From Henckelia pumila (Eukaryota; Streptophyta; Magnoliopsida; Lamiales; Gesneriaceae): 64,000 nucleotides of DNA. The position numbers and the translations under genes are program-made. The DNA is taken from contig NC_133123.1 of the NCBI RefSeq assembly GCF_033568475.1, forward strand, positions 140,012,062-140,076,061, given 5' to 3'. The notes under the pieces are model-generated. The model saw only the letters and a program-made list of their open reading frames with translations. It did no database searches and had not been told where the DNA came from. The stretch's first letter is position 1. Each line of letters starts with the position of its first letter. Positions 1-11,311 of this stretch are shown piece after piece.

Positions 1-415
1 AAAGTAAAATATCAACAGCACATATTGCATGCTGTGGAAAGAAGTAATAACAGCTCGCAATACATGTCGTAAAAAAATTATGGACAACAACAATGAAAAA
101 ATAATTTTGCAAGCATATTATTGATCATTAATATCGTTCTATGATTCAAATGTAACAAAAAATTTAACCGATAAAAATAAAAACTAAATAAAAATATTCG
201 ACCGATAAAAATAAAAACTAAATAAAAATATTCATATTTCATTCATGAAAACCATAAAAATAAGATTTTTGCACAAATTATGTGCAAACTTAGCACTAAT
301 ATATATAAAGTTGCTAAAACTAACTTATTTGTCCATCCTACCAACATATATAGAAGTCTTAACATAAAAAACAAGACACAAAATCCCTCATAAATGTATA
401 TCAATCACACAAGAC
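1..415. other. AT-rich intergenic sequence
   Basis: No coding potential or recognisable repeat end was seen. A short stretch near 165-235 contains a tandemly doubled A-rich segment (the words CCGATAAAAATAAAAACTAAATAAAAAT occur twice in adjacent copies, given here as two partial words). It flanks the decayed CACTA transposase and may be part of that transposon, but no CACTA terminus was found. Confidence 0.4.
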
Positions 416-1032
416 AATAAATTTTGATAGCCATGCTACTGTACTTCCTATTGCATCCTCAAGAAAACGCATTTCGTCGTTTGGTCAAATCAAGTCCACC
501 TTCGCCTCAAAAACTCTATCAACCCAAACTTTCCAACAAGATCCCCCAAAAGCAACATGATGCACTTTTGCATTTGGATCTGTAGATGCAATTCTACCTT
601 CTGCAACAGTTAATCCTTCAACACACCAATGCAACAGTTAATGCACCTTCCATCTAGAAGAACCACACTTTGGACATGAGTCCAAATCTTTAAGCTCATT
701 TCTGAATAAACAACAATCGTTTGGACAAGCATGAATTTTCTCATATCCTAGATCAAATGGTTTTAAAAACTTTCTTGTTGAGTAAACAGAGTCTGGAAGC
801 GTGTGTTTCTCTGGAAGCATGTCACCTAAGATCTTAATGAGCTCATTGAAACTCTGGTCGTATTGCCATTAGTAGACTTGTAATTGTATAGTGAGACAAT
901 TGCTGACAACTTTGTATAAGTTAAGCAACCAGGGAAAAGAGGAATTTATGCATCTTCTAATAAATCATCAAACTCATAATCTCCTGCCTCAGCCATAGTG
1001 TGTCCAACATCTTCATTCGGCACGAAGGAATC

Positions 1033-2968
1033 TGTAACGCCCCAAATTATCTTAATTGACTTTATTTGAGATAATCGGATATTACAGAGTTCAAGAGCCG
1101 ACATGATTTTGATCAAGGTCTATTTTGCAAATTTTGGAATTTTCAGGGACTAAAATGCAAATATAGGTTTTGTTAGATATTTAAGAGGGATTTAACTCAT
1201 TCTTTCATCTCATCTCCTTCCTCCAAACCGCCTCCTCCATTGAAGAACTCCAAGCGTGTGTTTCAAGCTTTTAGATTCCACCCCGAGCTCGATCCGTCCG
1301 TTGAAAATTATTTCTGAAGGCAGATTAGCGATCACAGCTGCGAGAGCTTCGTTCTATCGTAAGTTTTTCTCCGATCAGATACATTCTATTTTTCGGATGT
1401 CGTTAGAATCGATTGAGTTGCTAGTATGTTGTTCTTGGCAGAGTTCTGATCGTTTATTCTCTGTCGGTTTCGAAATAGAGCGTCGTTCGGATTTGTTATG
1501 ATTTTTGGAAGATTATTCGAAAGTTGAGTTTTTATGATTTGTTGGAATTGGATTGTTATGGTTGAAGGTTGGTTGTTTTGAGTTTATTGGATTGACATTA
1601 TGCTGTCTGCGTTTTCTGTTTGATTAGAATATAGTCGTTATGCCGCCGATTTGTAATTGGGATTTTGAACCGTTTTGAGTTGATGATATTTGGCTATTGA
1701 GTTTGATCGTCATTGTTGATCTTTTCTTACCTCCGTACAGATTCGTTCGAAGGCCGTTGAGTTGTGAGATTTCAGGATTTGAATCGCTTCAAAGATTGTA
1801 GCAGGTTGGAGCATCGACGTTTGAAAGAGTTATAAGACGACTTAGATTGGAATGGAACGATTAACTCGAATCCGACTTGATTCGAGTGTTCCGTAAAAAT
1901 CACATACTTGCATGTTATTTGATTTACTTGAATGAGTTATGGTTTGCATTGCATTCATATTGAGCCAATAGATTTATTTCATTTTGAGTTAGATGTTCTG
2001 AGAACTATAGTAGGAGGCATTGGCAGGCGATTTATTGCAATGACCGACTTAACTCTATATAGTTGCTTCAGAGTCTAGAGGATTGAATTATACACTATCC
2101 ATCCCGAGTGGAGGGTCGGTGCGATTTTGTGTGATAGTTCATCCTCGGGATCCCAATAGAGGAAGAGAAGAGCTGATTACCTTGATTATCCGGACTTGAT
2201 AATCCCAGAGTTTTAAAGACATGCATTTCATGTTGAATTGTCTTGGAATTGCATGATTGATATTTGAATATCTGGAAGTTGATGTATTTTGTTTTGAGAT
2301 GCTTATCTGATATTGCATGGTTGTCTCTTTACTGGGAATATTATTCTCACCGGATTATCCGGCTGTTGTCTTTGTTGTATGTGTACTTGGCAACAGGTGG
2401 GGCAGGACCGAGTCAGAGATCGCATGGCTAGGTGGTCGAGTTGATAGAGTGAGGTCTTGTTGTTGTAGAAGTCGAATATGTAATCAAACTTAGATTGTAT
2501 TCGACTCGTACTGTATTGTATTGCATTGAATAAGCTAGACTGAAGCATGTTCTAATAGTTTGAGATTGTATGACTCTAGAACTACCTTGTATTGAATGAT
2601 TTATTCATGTTGAATGGATTTAGTTTTGAAGACTTGGAGTTGAATGGAGTCAAGCAATCTGTTTTCTTTTCTGCAGATTTGTGCCCGCTCGATCGGTTGA
2701 ATCTTACCGATCGAGCGAGCACCCCTGAGCTGAGGCAGAGTGTTGGACTTTTGTGTCCGCTCGATCGGTAAGATTTTACCGATCGAGCGGAGGGCTTTTG
2801 TTAAGTCTCGGCAGAGACTTGGAATTTCTGGCCCGCTCGATCGGTAATGTTTTACCGATCGAGCGAGCATTGTTAAAAAAAAAAATATTTCTTTGCTTTT
2901 AATCTTTGTTCTTGTTTGCTTAATAATTGTTTATCCCGAGATTAGATGATTAGAATCGAGGTCTCACA
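1033..2968 (+). mobile_element. Solo LTR, Ty3/gypsy-like, 1,936 bp
   Basis: The segment begins TGTAACGCCCC and ends GGTCTCACA, so it has the TG...CA ends of an LTR. It is flanked by a perfect 5-bp target duplication GAATC (1028-1032 and 2969-2973). No internal domain or primer-binding site adjoins it. It resembles the 2.94-kb LTRs at 4677 and 11312 in layout: a CGATCACAGCT...CGTAAGTTTT block near the start, an ATCACATAC.TGCATG block, a TTCTCACCGG.TTATCCGGCTGTTG block, three phased 32-nt hairpins, then an A-tract. It is therefore a shorter relative of that family, left behind by LTR-LTR recombination. Confidence 0.88.
2686..2865. repeat. Three phased 32-nt hairpins in the solo LTR
   Basis: Perfect or near-perfect inverted repeats lie at 2686-2717, 2758-2789 and 2834-2865. 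Each has arms CGCTCGATCGGT and ACCGATCGAGCG around an 8-nt A/T-rich loop. Start-to-start spacing is 72 and 76 nt. An A-tract follows at about 2874. The same arrangement recurs in two other LTRs (7319 and 13954). Confidence 0.93.
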
Positions 2969-4676
2969 GAATCTCTGTATAAGTTATATGTATCTTTAGT
3001 TTTATCTTCTTCTACTTGAACTCCATTTGAACTACCTTCACCTTGAAGTTGTGAGTTATATATTTCACCATTAAAGACCCAAGTAGTGTAAGAAGGATCG
3101 ATCCCCTTAATGATTAAGTGATCATACACTTGGTCAAATTTCATATACTTCTTATTTTTACATTTCTTGCAAGGACATAAGATAACTTCACATGTTTTGG
3201 CATAGATCCTAGCTTGTGCAATAAATTTTTAACTCCGTCTTCATACTCTGGTACAAGCCTTGAAGGTAGATTCATCCATTCATTATCCATTTCGTAATGA
3301 CCCAAACCCGGAGATGATGACTAAATATGGACAACTAAATAATAAATAATCAAATAAAAATTTGAAAACAATTCAAATTACCTAATTCTCACTGTGTAAA
3401 GTTTTGAATCAATAAACTAAAATATTATTATTTACAGAAAATTTTGAAAGATTTCATCATATTATATGGTTAAGAAATTTGACTATTGAGTGGTTCGGTT
3501 CAAAGTTTTACTTGTTAAAAAAGTGTAGGGAAGTAAAAAAATGAAAGGCAACAAGTTTTTATGAAAATAGTTTCATTACATTAAAAGTTTTTCATAAAAT
3601 AATCCATTTGAGTCTCATGAGCAACATAGAATGCAGAGTGTTTACCAATGAATTCGGCTTAAATATAAGTAATTATTAAATCTCTCCCTAAATTTTCACT
3701 TTAAAATTATTTGAACAATATCAAATAACTACACAAAAAGCAAGCAAAAAGTACAGTAAAAAAATAGGGGAAGAAACACTTAAGAGACACAAGGATTTAT
3801 CTCTATATATATATAAAAAAAAAAAAAACAGAACACATGACTACTAAATGAATAATGACCAGATTTAGCAAGAGCCTTAGATTTACAAACCAGTACTGAA
3901 CATCGCATTTGCAACTAAATGTTTAAGGCAAAAAAAAAATCAAGAAAGAACACGGCACTATAAAATTCAAATTGAGTTTACTAAATCATGCATTTACTCA
4001 CGAAAAAAGCTATCATGTATTCGCACAAGTGACATGTACACTCAAAACTATCAATAGCACTTATTTATCACCAAGGAGATGATGACTAAATATGGACAAC
4101 TAAATAATCAAATAATCAAATAAAAATTTGAAAACAATTCAAATTACCTAATTCTCATGTGTAAAGTTTTGAATCAATAAACTAAAATATTATTATTTAC
4201 AGAAAATTTTGAAAGATTTCATTATATTATATGGATAAGAAATTTGACTATTGAGTGGTTCGGTTCAAAGTTTCACTTGTTAAAAAAGTATAGGGAAGTA
4301 AAAAAATGAAAGGCAACAAGTTTTTAGGAAAATAGTTTCATTACTTTAAAAGTTTTTCATAAAATAATCCATTTGAGTCTCATGAGCAACATAGAATGCA
4401 GACGAATTCGGCTTAAATATAAGCAATTATATTATTTAAATCTCTCCCTAAATTTTCACTTTAAAATTATTTGAACAATATCAAATAACTACACAAAAAG
4501 CAAGCAAAAAGTACAGTGAAAAAAATAGGGGAAGAAACACTTAAGTGACACAAGGATTTATCTCTATATATATATATATATAAAAAAAACAGAACACATG
4601 ACTACTGAATGACTAATGACCAGATTTAACAAGAGCCTTAAATTTACAAACCAGGACTGAACATCGCATTTGCAAC

Positions 4677-7620
4677 TGTAAGGCCCGAAAATATTAAGTT
4701 TTTAATTACGGGATTTAAGATTTAAATTTCGAAAATGATAAAAGAGTTATTTGAAGAAGTTAAGAAATTAGAGATTTCAATTTCGGGTCAGAAATATTTA
4801 ATTTGAGGATTTTCGGATTTTAAGATTTTAATATCCGAAATTCTTAAATTAAAAGATTAAAAATATTTTGAATTGATATTTATGAAATTTAAGATGTGAA
4901 TTCCAAGATGATAAATATCAAGGATTGAATTTGAGGATGAAATCCGAGTAATGACTCATTTTCAAATATTGAATAGTTCAAGGACTAAAATGCGATAAGG
5001 TCCGAAATGATTTAATTTTAATCCGAGAATATTTAATTTGAGAATATTTAGAGTTTAGATTTAAATTCTAATATTCTTAAATTATTTAGGATTGAAATTG
5101 AATTAAATCGCTTGTCCGGGGACTGAATTGCAATTAGGCCAAAGTTCAGGGACCAAAATGCAATTCCCTTGCAACTTGGTCATTAAAACGTGAAAAGGGA
5201 TCAGATTCCCAGCCAAGAACGAGAGAAGAGGGCAGAAAGGGTTCCAAGCCAATTTTGCTCTTTCAAGTCCCGATTAAATTCAATCCGCCAGGTAGAATTT
5301 CCGATTGAACATATATTTGCGATCACAGCTCCGAGTGCTACGTTTTGACGTAAGTTTTATGAAGTTCTACCATGTTTGAATTTTAAGTTGTTGTTAGAAT
5401 TATGATTTGATTGTATAAACGTGTTCTAGTAGATACGACGATAGCATATTTAAGACGGATCGTGAAAAGATCGTCGTTTGAATATGTTTTCGATTTTTGA
5501 AAGAATTGTTGAAATTTTGAAATTATGGGGCTGCATATTTCGAAATTTAGCTGTAGAATTGGTGATGATATGAGATTGATATGATTGTCATATTAATGTT
5601 TAAGCTTTTGGAAACATTGAAATCGTATCGTTACGCCGCCGGTTCAAGATTTTGAATTGTTATGCATTCTAAATGTCTAGAGCTCATCTTCAAGTTTATT
5701 GTGAATGAATTGAATATGAGATTATGTTTAGAATGAAGATATAATAATATTTGAATCGAAAGATTTATCGGACTCGGATAGTTGCAACGTCGGTTTGAAT
5801 TCCGATCGTATTAGCAAGATTTGAATTGTATAAGCTTTAAAGAATCATCGATTCAGATTGAAATTGATGTTTAGATATGTTATAATCTATTTCAGATTTG
5901 AATTGAAGATTATCGAAGTTGAATCGACGTGTTCGAGTTCGAATGACTTGAAGTGTTTGAAGTTGAATCAAAACTACCTTCAAGTAGCACTGATTGAAAT
6001 GAGCAGAATTGTATGACTGATTTGGCTAGCTTTGAGATGATCAGCATTGGCAATAGATTCAAGATGTTTGAATCGCGATGAAAGGTATAAATAGACATTA
6101 ATAAGATGGGCAGAATAACTCGAGATTGTTTTTGATTATCGAGTTGCCTAAAATCACATACATGCATGTTTTCATATATGTTATGGTTTACGTTTACATA
6201 AATGGGATAGATTATTCAAGATAGCTATTTTCTTGAAGTCCCAGAATATTTATGTAAATGTTTACTTGTCTGATTTGATTTATATTACATGTGATACTTA
6301 CAGATTTGTCGGTATCGTTGAGTGATTATATGCTCATATGATTATATGATAGATGTGTTCAAGGTGTTTTATAACATTTAATGCATACAGATTATGTTGC
6401 ATTCATCTTGAACCCTACCTTGAATAGCACAGAGGGCAGAATGGCCTAGAGTGCATATGACATTTGGAGAACTGTAGTTGAGTGGCATGGAATGTAGATT
6501 TACTTCCAGAGTCAGATGACTCATGGCACGGAATATAGATTTATATCCAAAGCTAGATGACTCACTATAGTTGCACCAAAGTCAGGGGAATTGAGATATT
6601 TAACACCACCTCGATTGGGAGAGTCGGTGGTTAGTTAAAGATTTTATTCCCCAGGATCCCAAAAACTAAGCTTATTGGTATCAGATTTGATAGCCTTTTC
6701 CTTGGCACATGCATTGCATTTATGCATTAACCTAGAGTTTTCTATGGTTTAGATTATGCAGTTATAAATGCTAGCATGTTGTGATACACTATTCTAGATA
6801 TGAATGTGTGCTATTGCTTTAGATGAATCATTATGTGTTAAGAGTTTAAGCATTGATGATGATTCTATGATCTACATGTTATTACATGTTTTATGATTTT
6901 AGAGTTTTATGGCATATAGATTCCATATGCGTTAATGATGTATATGCATGTCTTTCATACTGAGATTTATTCTCACCGAAGTTATCCGGCTGTTGCTTTG
7001 TTTGTATGTGTGCATTGCATCAGGTTGGGGCATGATCAAGCTAGAGTTGGCTTGGATAGCTTGAGAAGAGAGATAGCATGTGGTGAATCGGGTTTAAGCA
7101 GATGATATGTATTGTTAATAACATGTTAGAAGACCAAGAATCTTGTACATGTTTCTATTTGGTAAATCCTAGTTTATATTCATGAATTGATGTATTTATG
7201 AGTTAGGATTTATTTGTCAAAGCATGTATATTATTTTGTAGCTTGTATAAGACTAGATGTCTTTATATTCCAAGTTTGACAGCATTAAGTTGCAGCAGAA
7301 TTTTCAGAATTTGGAACACGCTCGATCGGGTGACTTTTGCGGATCGAGCGCGGCCTGTGTTTGTTCAACACAGAGAAATAAGGATTTGGAGCTCGCTCGA
7401 TCGGATGATTTCCACCGATCGAGCGAGGCCAATATGGATTCAGACCCGAGAGCTGGACTTTCTTGCCCGCTCGATCGGGTGAATTTACCCGATCGAGCGA
7501 GGTGCTCAGTTTTAAAAAAAAAAAAATTAGCTCTTGGTTTGAATATTCTTTTATTGTTCGATTAATTGTTTATTAATCGTTAATTTCCCTAAGATGAAAT
7601 TAGCAACCCGGGTCCCCACA
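4677..7620 (+). repeat. 5' LTR of the non-autonomous element
   Basis: A 2,944-bp LTR running from TGTAAGGCCC to GGGTCCCCACA. It holds a strong splice-donor-like word GACGTAAGTTTT (GT at 5350) conserved with the solo LTR, a TTATCCGGCTGTTG block near 6980, and three hairpins at 7319-7499 followed by an A-tract. Confidence 0.93.
7319..7499. repeat. Three phased 32-nt hairpins in the 5' LTR
   Basis: Inverted repeats lie at 7319-7350, 7394-7425 and 7468-7499. All are exactly 32 nt with the core CGCTCGATCGG...CGATCGAGCG. Spacing is 75 and 74 nt. The first has a mismatch in the 3' arm (GCGGATCGAGCG). An A-tract follows at about 7515. Confidence 0.92.
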
Positions 7621-7625
7621 ACAGG

Positions 7626-7637
7626 TGGTATCAGAGC
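7626..7637 (+). other. Primer-binding site of the non-autonomous element
   Basis: TGGTATCAGAGC, complementary to the 3' end of plant initiator tRNA-Met, starts five bases after the 5' LTR. It supports the element's orientation on the plus strand. Confidence 0.9.
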
Positions 7638-10600
7638 GTAAAGTCTTGGACTAAGATAGAAGTTGAGCGGGGTAGATTGAGTCGCATGCATTTATAGTAT
7701 TGCATGAGTATGCTTTACTTGCTTTACAGAATTGCATGCGACTATGATTGCTTGATTGAACACTACTTGCTTTATTTAGATAAGAATTACATGCTTATAT
7801 GCTGATATGTATGCATGATTTCTTGAATTCATTAGACTAAATGAATTCGTTGCAAGCATGTAATATGTGAAAAAGCATGAGAATTTGCAAGCATGTGTTC
7901 TATTCAGAAAAATGAGATTATATGTATGTTATACTGACATTGTATGTTATAATCTATGTCATATATATTGCTTCTGTTATCGAATAAGACAGATTATGCA
8001 GAGAGCATGAGAACTTCAGACATAACAGAACCTCAGATAGAACATAACCGTGTTGAGGTAAGGTTTTGAACCGATTGTACTGAGGAGTATGTTAGTTGAA
8101 CAACTCCAAAGCTATGAATCATCAACTTAGAAAGATACAGAATATGCTATGTCTAGAAAGGAGTTGATTTGTAGAGCTGGATCAGTTGTTCAAGAGAAGA
8201 ATATTCAGATGAACATAGAATCAGCTTGAGTTTATATCAACTCCAGGACTTAGCAAGAAGTTGATGAAGTTGCCAGAAGAAGTACTGAAATTGTTTGGCA
8301 GGTAAGTAAACAGAATTGTTTATTTTTGTATATGCTAAAGAAGATAGAACAGAAGACTTTGCAGAATAGAAGCATAAGGTGATTTCAAGCCAGTAATAGA
8401 AGAACGAAATCATGAACCGATAGTACGAGGCAGAGTTGAATGTTTATTCAAGCCTCACAATTATGATCATCACCTACACTACAACTTGCATAATATTATA
8501 GCTATGAAGCAAGCGATAGTGACAATAACAGCAAAGATTGATTCAGCCTAAACGCCAGCAGATGAAGACATATAAGCATAATTCCCCCAGCTGAAACTTT
8601 AGGCAATAAGCAAGTACAGAAAAAAAGGCTCAAGTTGTATCAGATAAGAATATTACAGGTAAGTGAGTTAATTATAGTTAACCGCTTGTATATTAATTGC
8701 ATAGCATACATTCATAGATCAGTAATTTGTTATGCTATAAGCCATATCTGATGAGCCTTTATTCATCTTATTTGCTGAAATTTTGCCTTTGAATAGATGG
8801 AATACATTTGTAATTAAATACAGAATTGAGAAAATAAGATTGAATGTGCTGATATCAGATGTGAGATATTAAGCTAGAATGCATTATAGAGATTAATGCA
8901 ATAACTGAGTATCAGTTACCAGTTGATTGAATCCGTGCACTGATAAAGAAATAGAAATGACTAGCAATTTATGATATGATTTTCAGAAAGTAGATTTTGT
9001 TATTTCGGTACTGGTTATATCACATTTGACCATGGAAGAATGTCATTAGAAGTCTAGTCGATATATTGAACTAGTACAGAATTAACCTAGAATTGACAGC
9101 TATGTCAATGGTTAGAATGTACAGACATAGTTCAATGATATATTTCGACCTTTCTACGACATGAATGCAGTTCTATATAGAGTGGTGTCTAGTACGAAAG
9201 TATTATGGCAACTCGTATAGAAGAGCATTACGTGAACTGAAGAATTTCATAAACAGCTAGCAGATTGCGTAGAAAAGAGTTATGTAGTACCGAAATGATG
9301 ATTAATTCTATGACAATGAGTTAAGTCGAAAAGAGTATATTCGACTATTGTCAGCTGAGAAGTAAGAATTAATAAATGAACTCATATCAATAGAGAATAA
9401 GAAAAATCAGTTACAGTGGAGCTTTTTCTTCAATTTTGCTGAAGCTATTACATCATAGAAATCATGATTCTTGAATTTCTTGATATCGATTCAGAGGTTG
9501 TGTTATTTGACCTCGATTGATGTTGATTGACTCTTATTCTTTGCTAGAGTCTACTTTGATTCACTCGCTGTCATTCAAAATATTTGATTTTGACTGACAT
9601 TTCCTTGAGCGAGTTCCTTTGATTTGAAATTTGAGAATTATTGATTATTTGATGTGTTTATTCAGTGTATCTTGATGTATTTGGCTCGTAACTGATAGAA
9701 ATTCAGATTCAGACTAGAAGCAAGATTTATGGGTTTTAGATAATTGATGGATTTATTGGGTACAGATCTGTACTTATTGAATATTTATGCTTGATAGATA
9801 CTTAAACGATCAGAATTGTTGCGATCCAAGCTAAACTCGATTGGTTTGGAAAGATAAAAGTAACATTGATCTAAGATCAAGCAATAGAATATTGATTGAG
9901 AATGCTAGATTAAGATATGAGATAAGATAGTAGAGCAGAACATATGAATTTGGCGGTGAATAATCGTTTGATTATGCCAGATATTCTAGATATAGAATAT
10001 CTGATTCTGAAAGAGACATATGACAATAGATTTAATATCCATTCAGTTGTCTACACATGTATGACTTACATATAGTTATTACTTGAAAATCAGTATTGGT
10101 GAAAGAAATGAAAGCAGATACGATAGAATTGACATTACCAATACTAAAATTCCAGCAAAAAGAAGCAGAAAAGAAGAACTCAAGTGGTTTATGTAACAGA
10201 TTAATTACATAAAAGTTGAAATAAGATCAACTTTGTGAACGACTTTAGTTCGAATCTACTCGAATTGTTATGATTGTGCAATTTAGTTTGTAATAGATTT
10301 CGACAGATTCACGAATATGTTGTATTAGATATGATACAAACATAAAGCGATACTGGTTATGCATTTAGCAAGATGATCAGATTACAGGAATTCTTGAAAT
10401 CTATTGTCGAGATAGAGACTTTAGATTTGTTATCTAAATTGTGGCATTGATTGTCTGATGTTCTGAGTGTTTGGTTGTATGAGATTTCATTATACCATCC
10501 TCTGATTAGTGGATTATCAGATGTGATTATCCAGATTTCCAAGGATATTCTCAGAACGATAGTACTAGATTCGGTACTAATTGATTGATTATTTGCCACT

Positions 10601-11298
10601 TGATTATTATGATTCCTGTGACAGCTATTTGATTGATATACAGACAATATTTTGATGATTGATTGATCAGAAACACAGAAATTGTCTGTATATGGAAACA
10701 ATATTTCAGATATATCAGCTATCAGACCAGATATGAGTCAAGAAACGATAGAGAATGTGAAGATTGCTTCGAACAGAATAAGAATAGAGCAGCATTAACA
10801 GAGCTAGTAGATGAGTAACAGATAGAGATTTGAAGCCTGAACAGAATGATCAGAAAAGAAATTCTTTCCCAAGCATCATTAGGTTTAGAAAAAGATTTTA
10901 GAAGCTATGAGTATTTGATCTAGCTAGTTAATTAATACTCAATCGTGAATTGTCAGATAGATGAATTGTTATCCATATGCATTGGCTGAAGAATATCAGC
11001 TAGAATATGTATGTGCATTCAATTCAGATACAACAGAAGTCGATAAGATTGTAAGCAAGACAGACTAACTAATGCAGAGTTAGATCACAAGAAAGAGCAA
11101 CTTAGATATAAGTTGACTCAATGATTATATGTATTGCAGAAGCAATAAGAAAGAAGATTAAGATACGATAGAAGAGAAGATATCAGAATAGATATCGAAA
11201 GATCAGAGAATTGAAGTCAGTATTACTTCAGTCAGCTATACAGCTTACGAGAATCAGCAGTAAGATCGAATGCGATTTCGAGGACGAAATCATTCCTT
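7638..11298 (+). other. Non-coding interior of the non-autonomous element
   Basis: About 3.7 kb, A-rich, with stops in all frames. The longest open frames are about 110 codons and unlike known proteins. No RT, integrase or protease motif was seen. Only the last ~30 bases resemble a pol C-terminus. Confidence 0.7.
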
Positions 11299-11310
11299 AG
11301 AGGGGAGAAA
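11299..11310 (+). other. Polypurine tract
   Basis: The run AGAGGGGAGAAA sits one base before the 3' LTR (TGTAAGGCCC at 11312). This is the expected plus-strand priming site. Confidence 0.8.
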
Positions 11311-11311
11311 T

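Larger units (their letters stand above)
416..3292 (-). pseudogene. Degraded CACTA (En/Spm) transposase, TNP2-like, split by a solo LTR
   Basis: Read on the minus strand, 3292 to 2974 encodes an N-terminal transposase-associated segment: a start at MDNEWMNLPSR, then LVPEYEDGVKNLL and the HLIIKGIDPSYTTWV motif. The reading frame is cut at 2973 by the solo LTR (1033-2968). It resumes at 1032 exactly across the 5-bp target duplication, continuing FVPNEDVGHTM and ending in a stop after DDLLEDA. Further down, 820-638 encodes the TNP2 signature HACPNDCCLFRNEL...CPKCGSSRWK. 600-416 resembles the C-terminal DPNAKVHHVAFGGSCWKVW and FLEDAIGSTVAW region of plant CACTA proteins. Stops and frame breaks separate these blocks and much of the catalytic part is missing, so this is a relic. 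No CACTA terminal repeats were found in the window. Confidence 0.8.

Noticed and set aside
2686-2865. Regularly spaced palindromes resembling a CRISPR array
   Set aside because: Plant nuclear DNA, only three units, spacers not of equal type and no cas genes. The repeats belong to an LTR.
2601-2870. 89-codon minus-strand open frame with repeated ARSIGKI-PIERAQ words
   Set aside because: It is the translation of the hairpin array in the solo LTR; both strands give similar peptides because the units are palindromic. Not a gene.
7243-7565. Two overlapping plus-strand frames, repeated at 13878-14200
   Set aside because: These are LTR hairpin sequence read as codons and are present in both LTRs, without gene context.
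10357-10701. 114-codon minus-strand frame inside the non-autonomous element
   Set aside because: Antisense to the element, no recognisable domain, low complexity in Asn/Ser/Ile.
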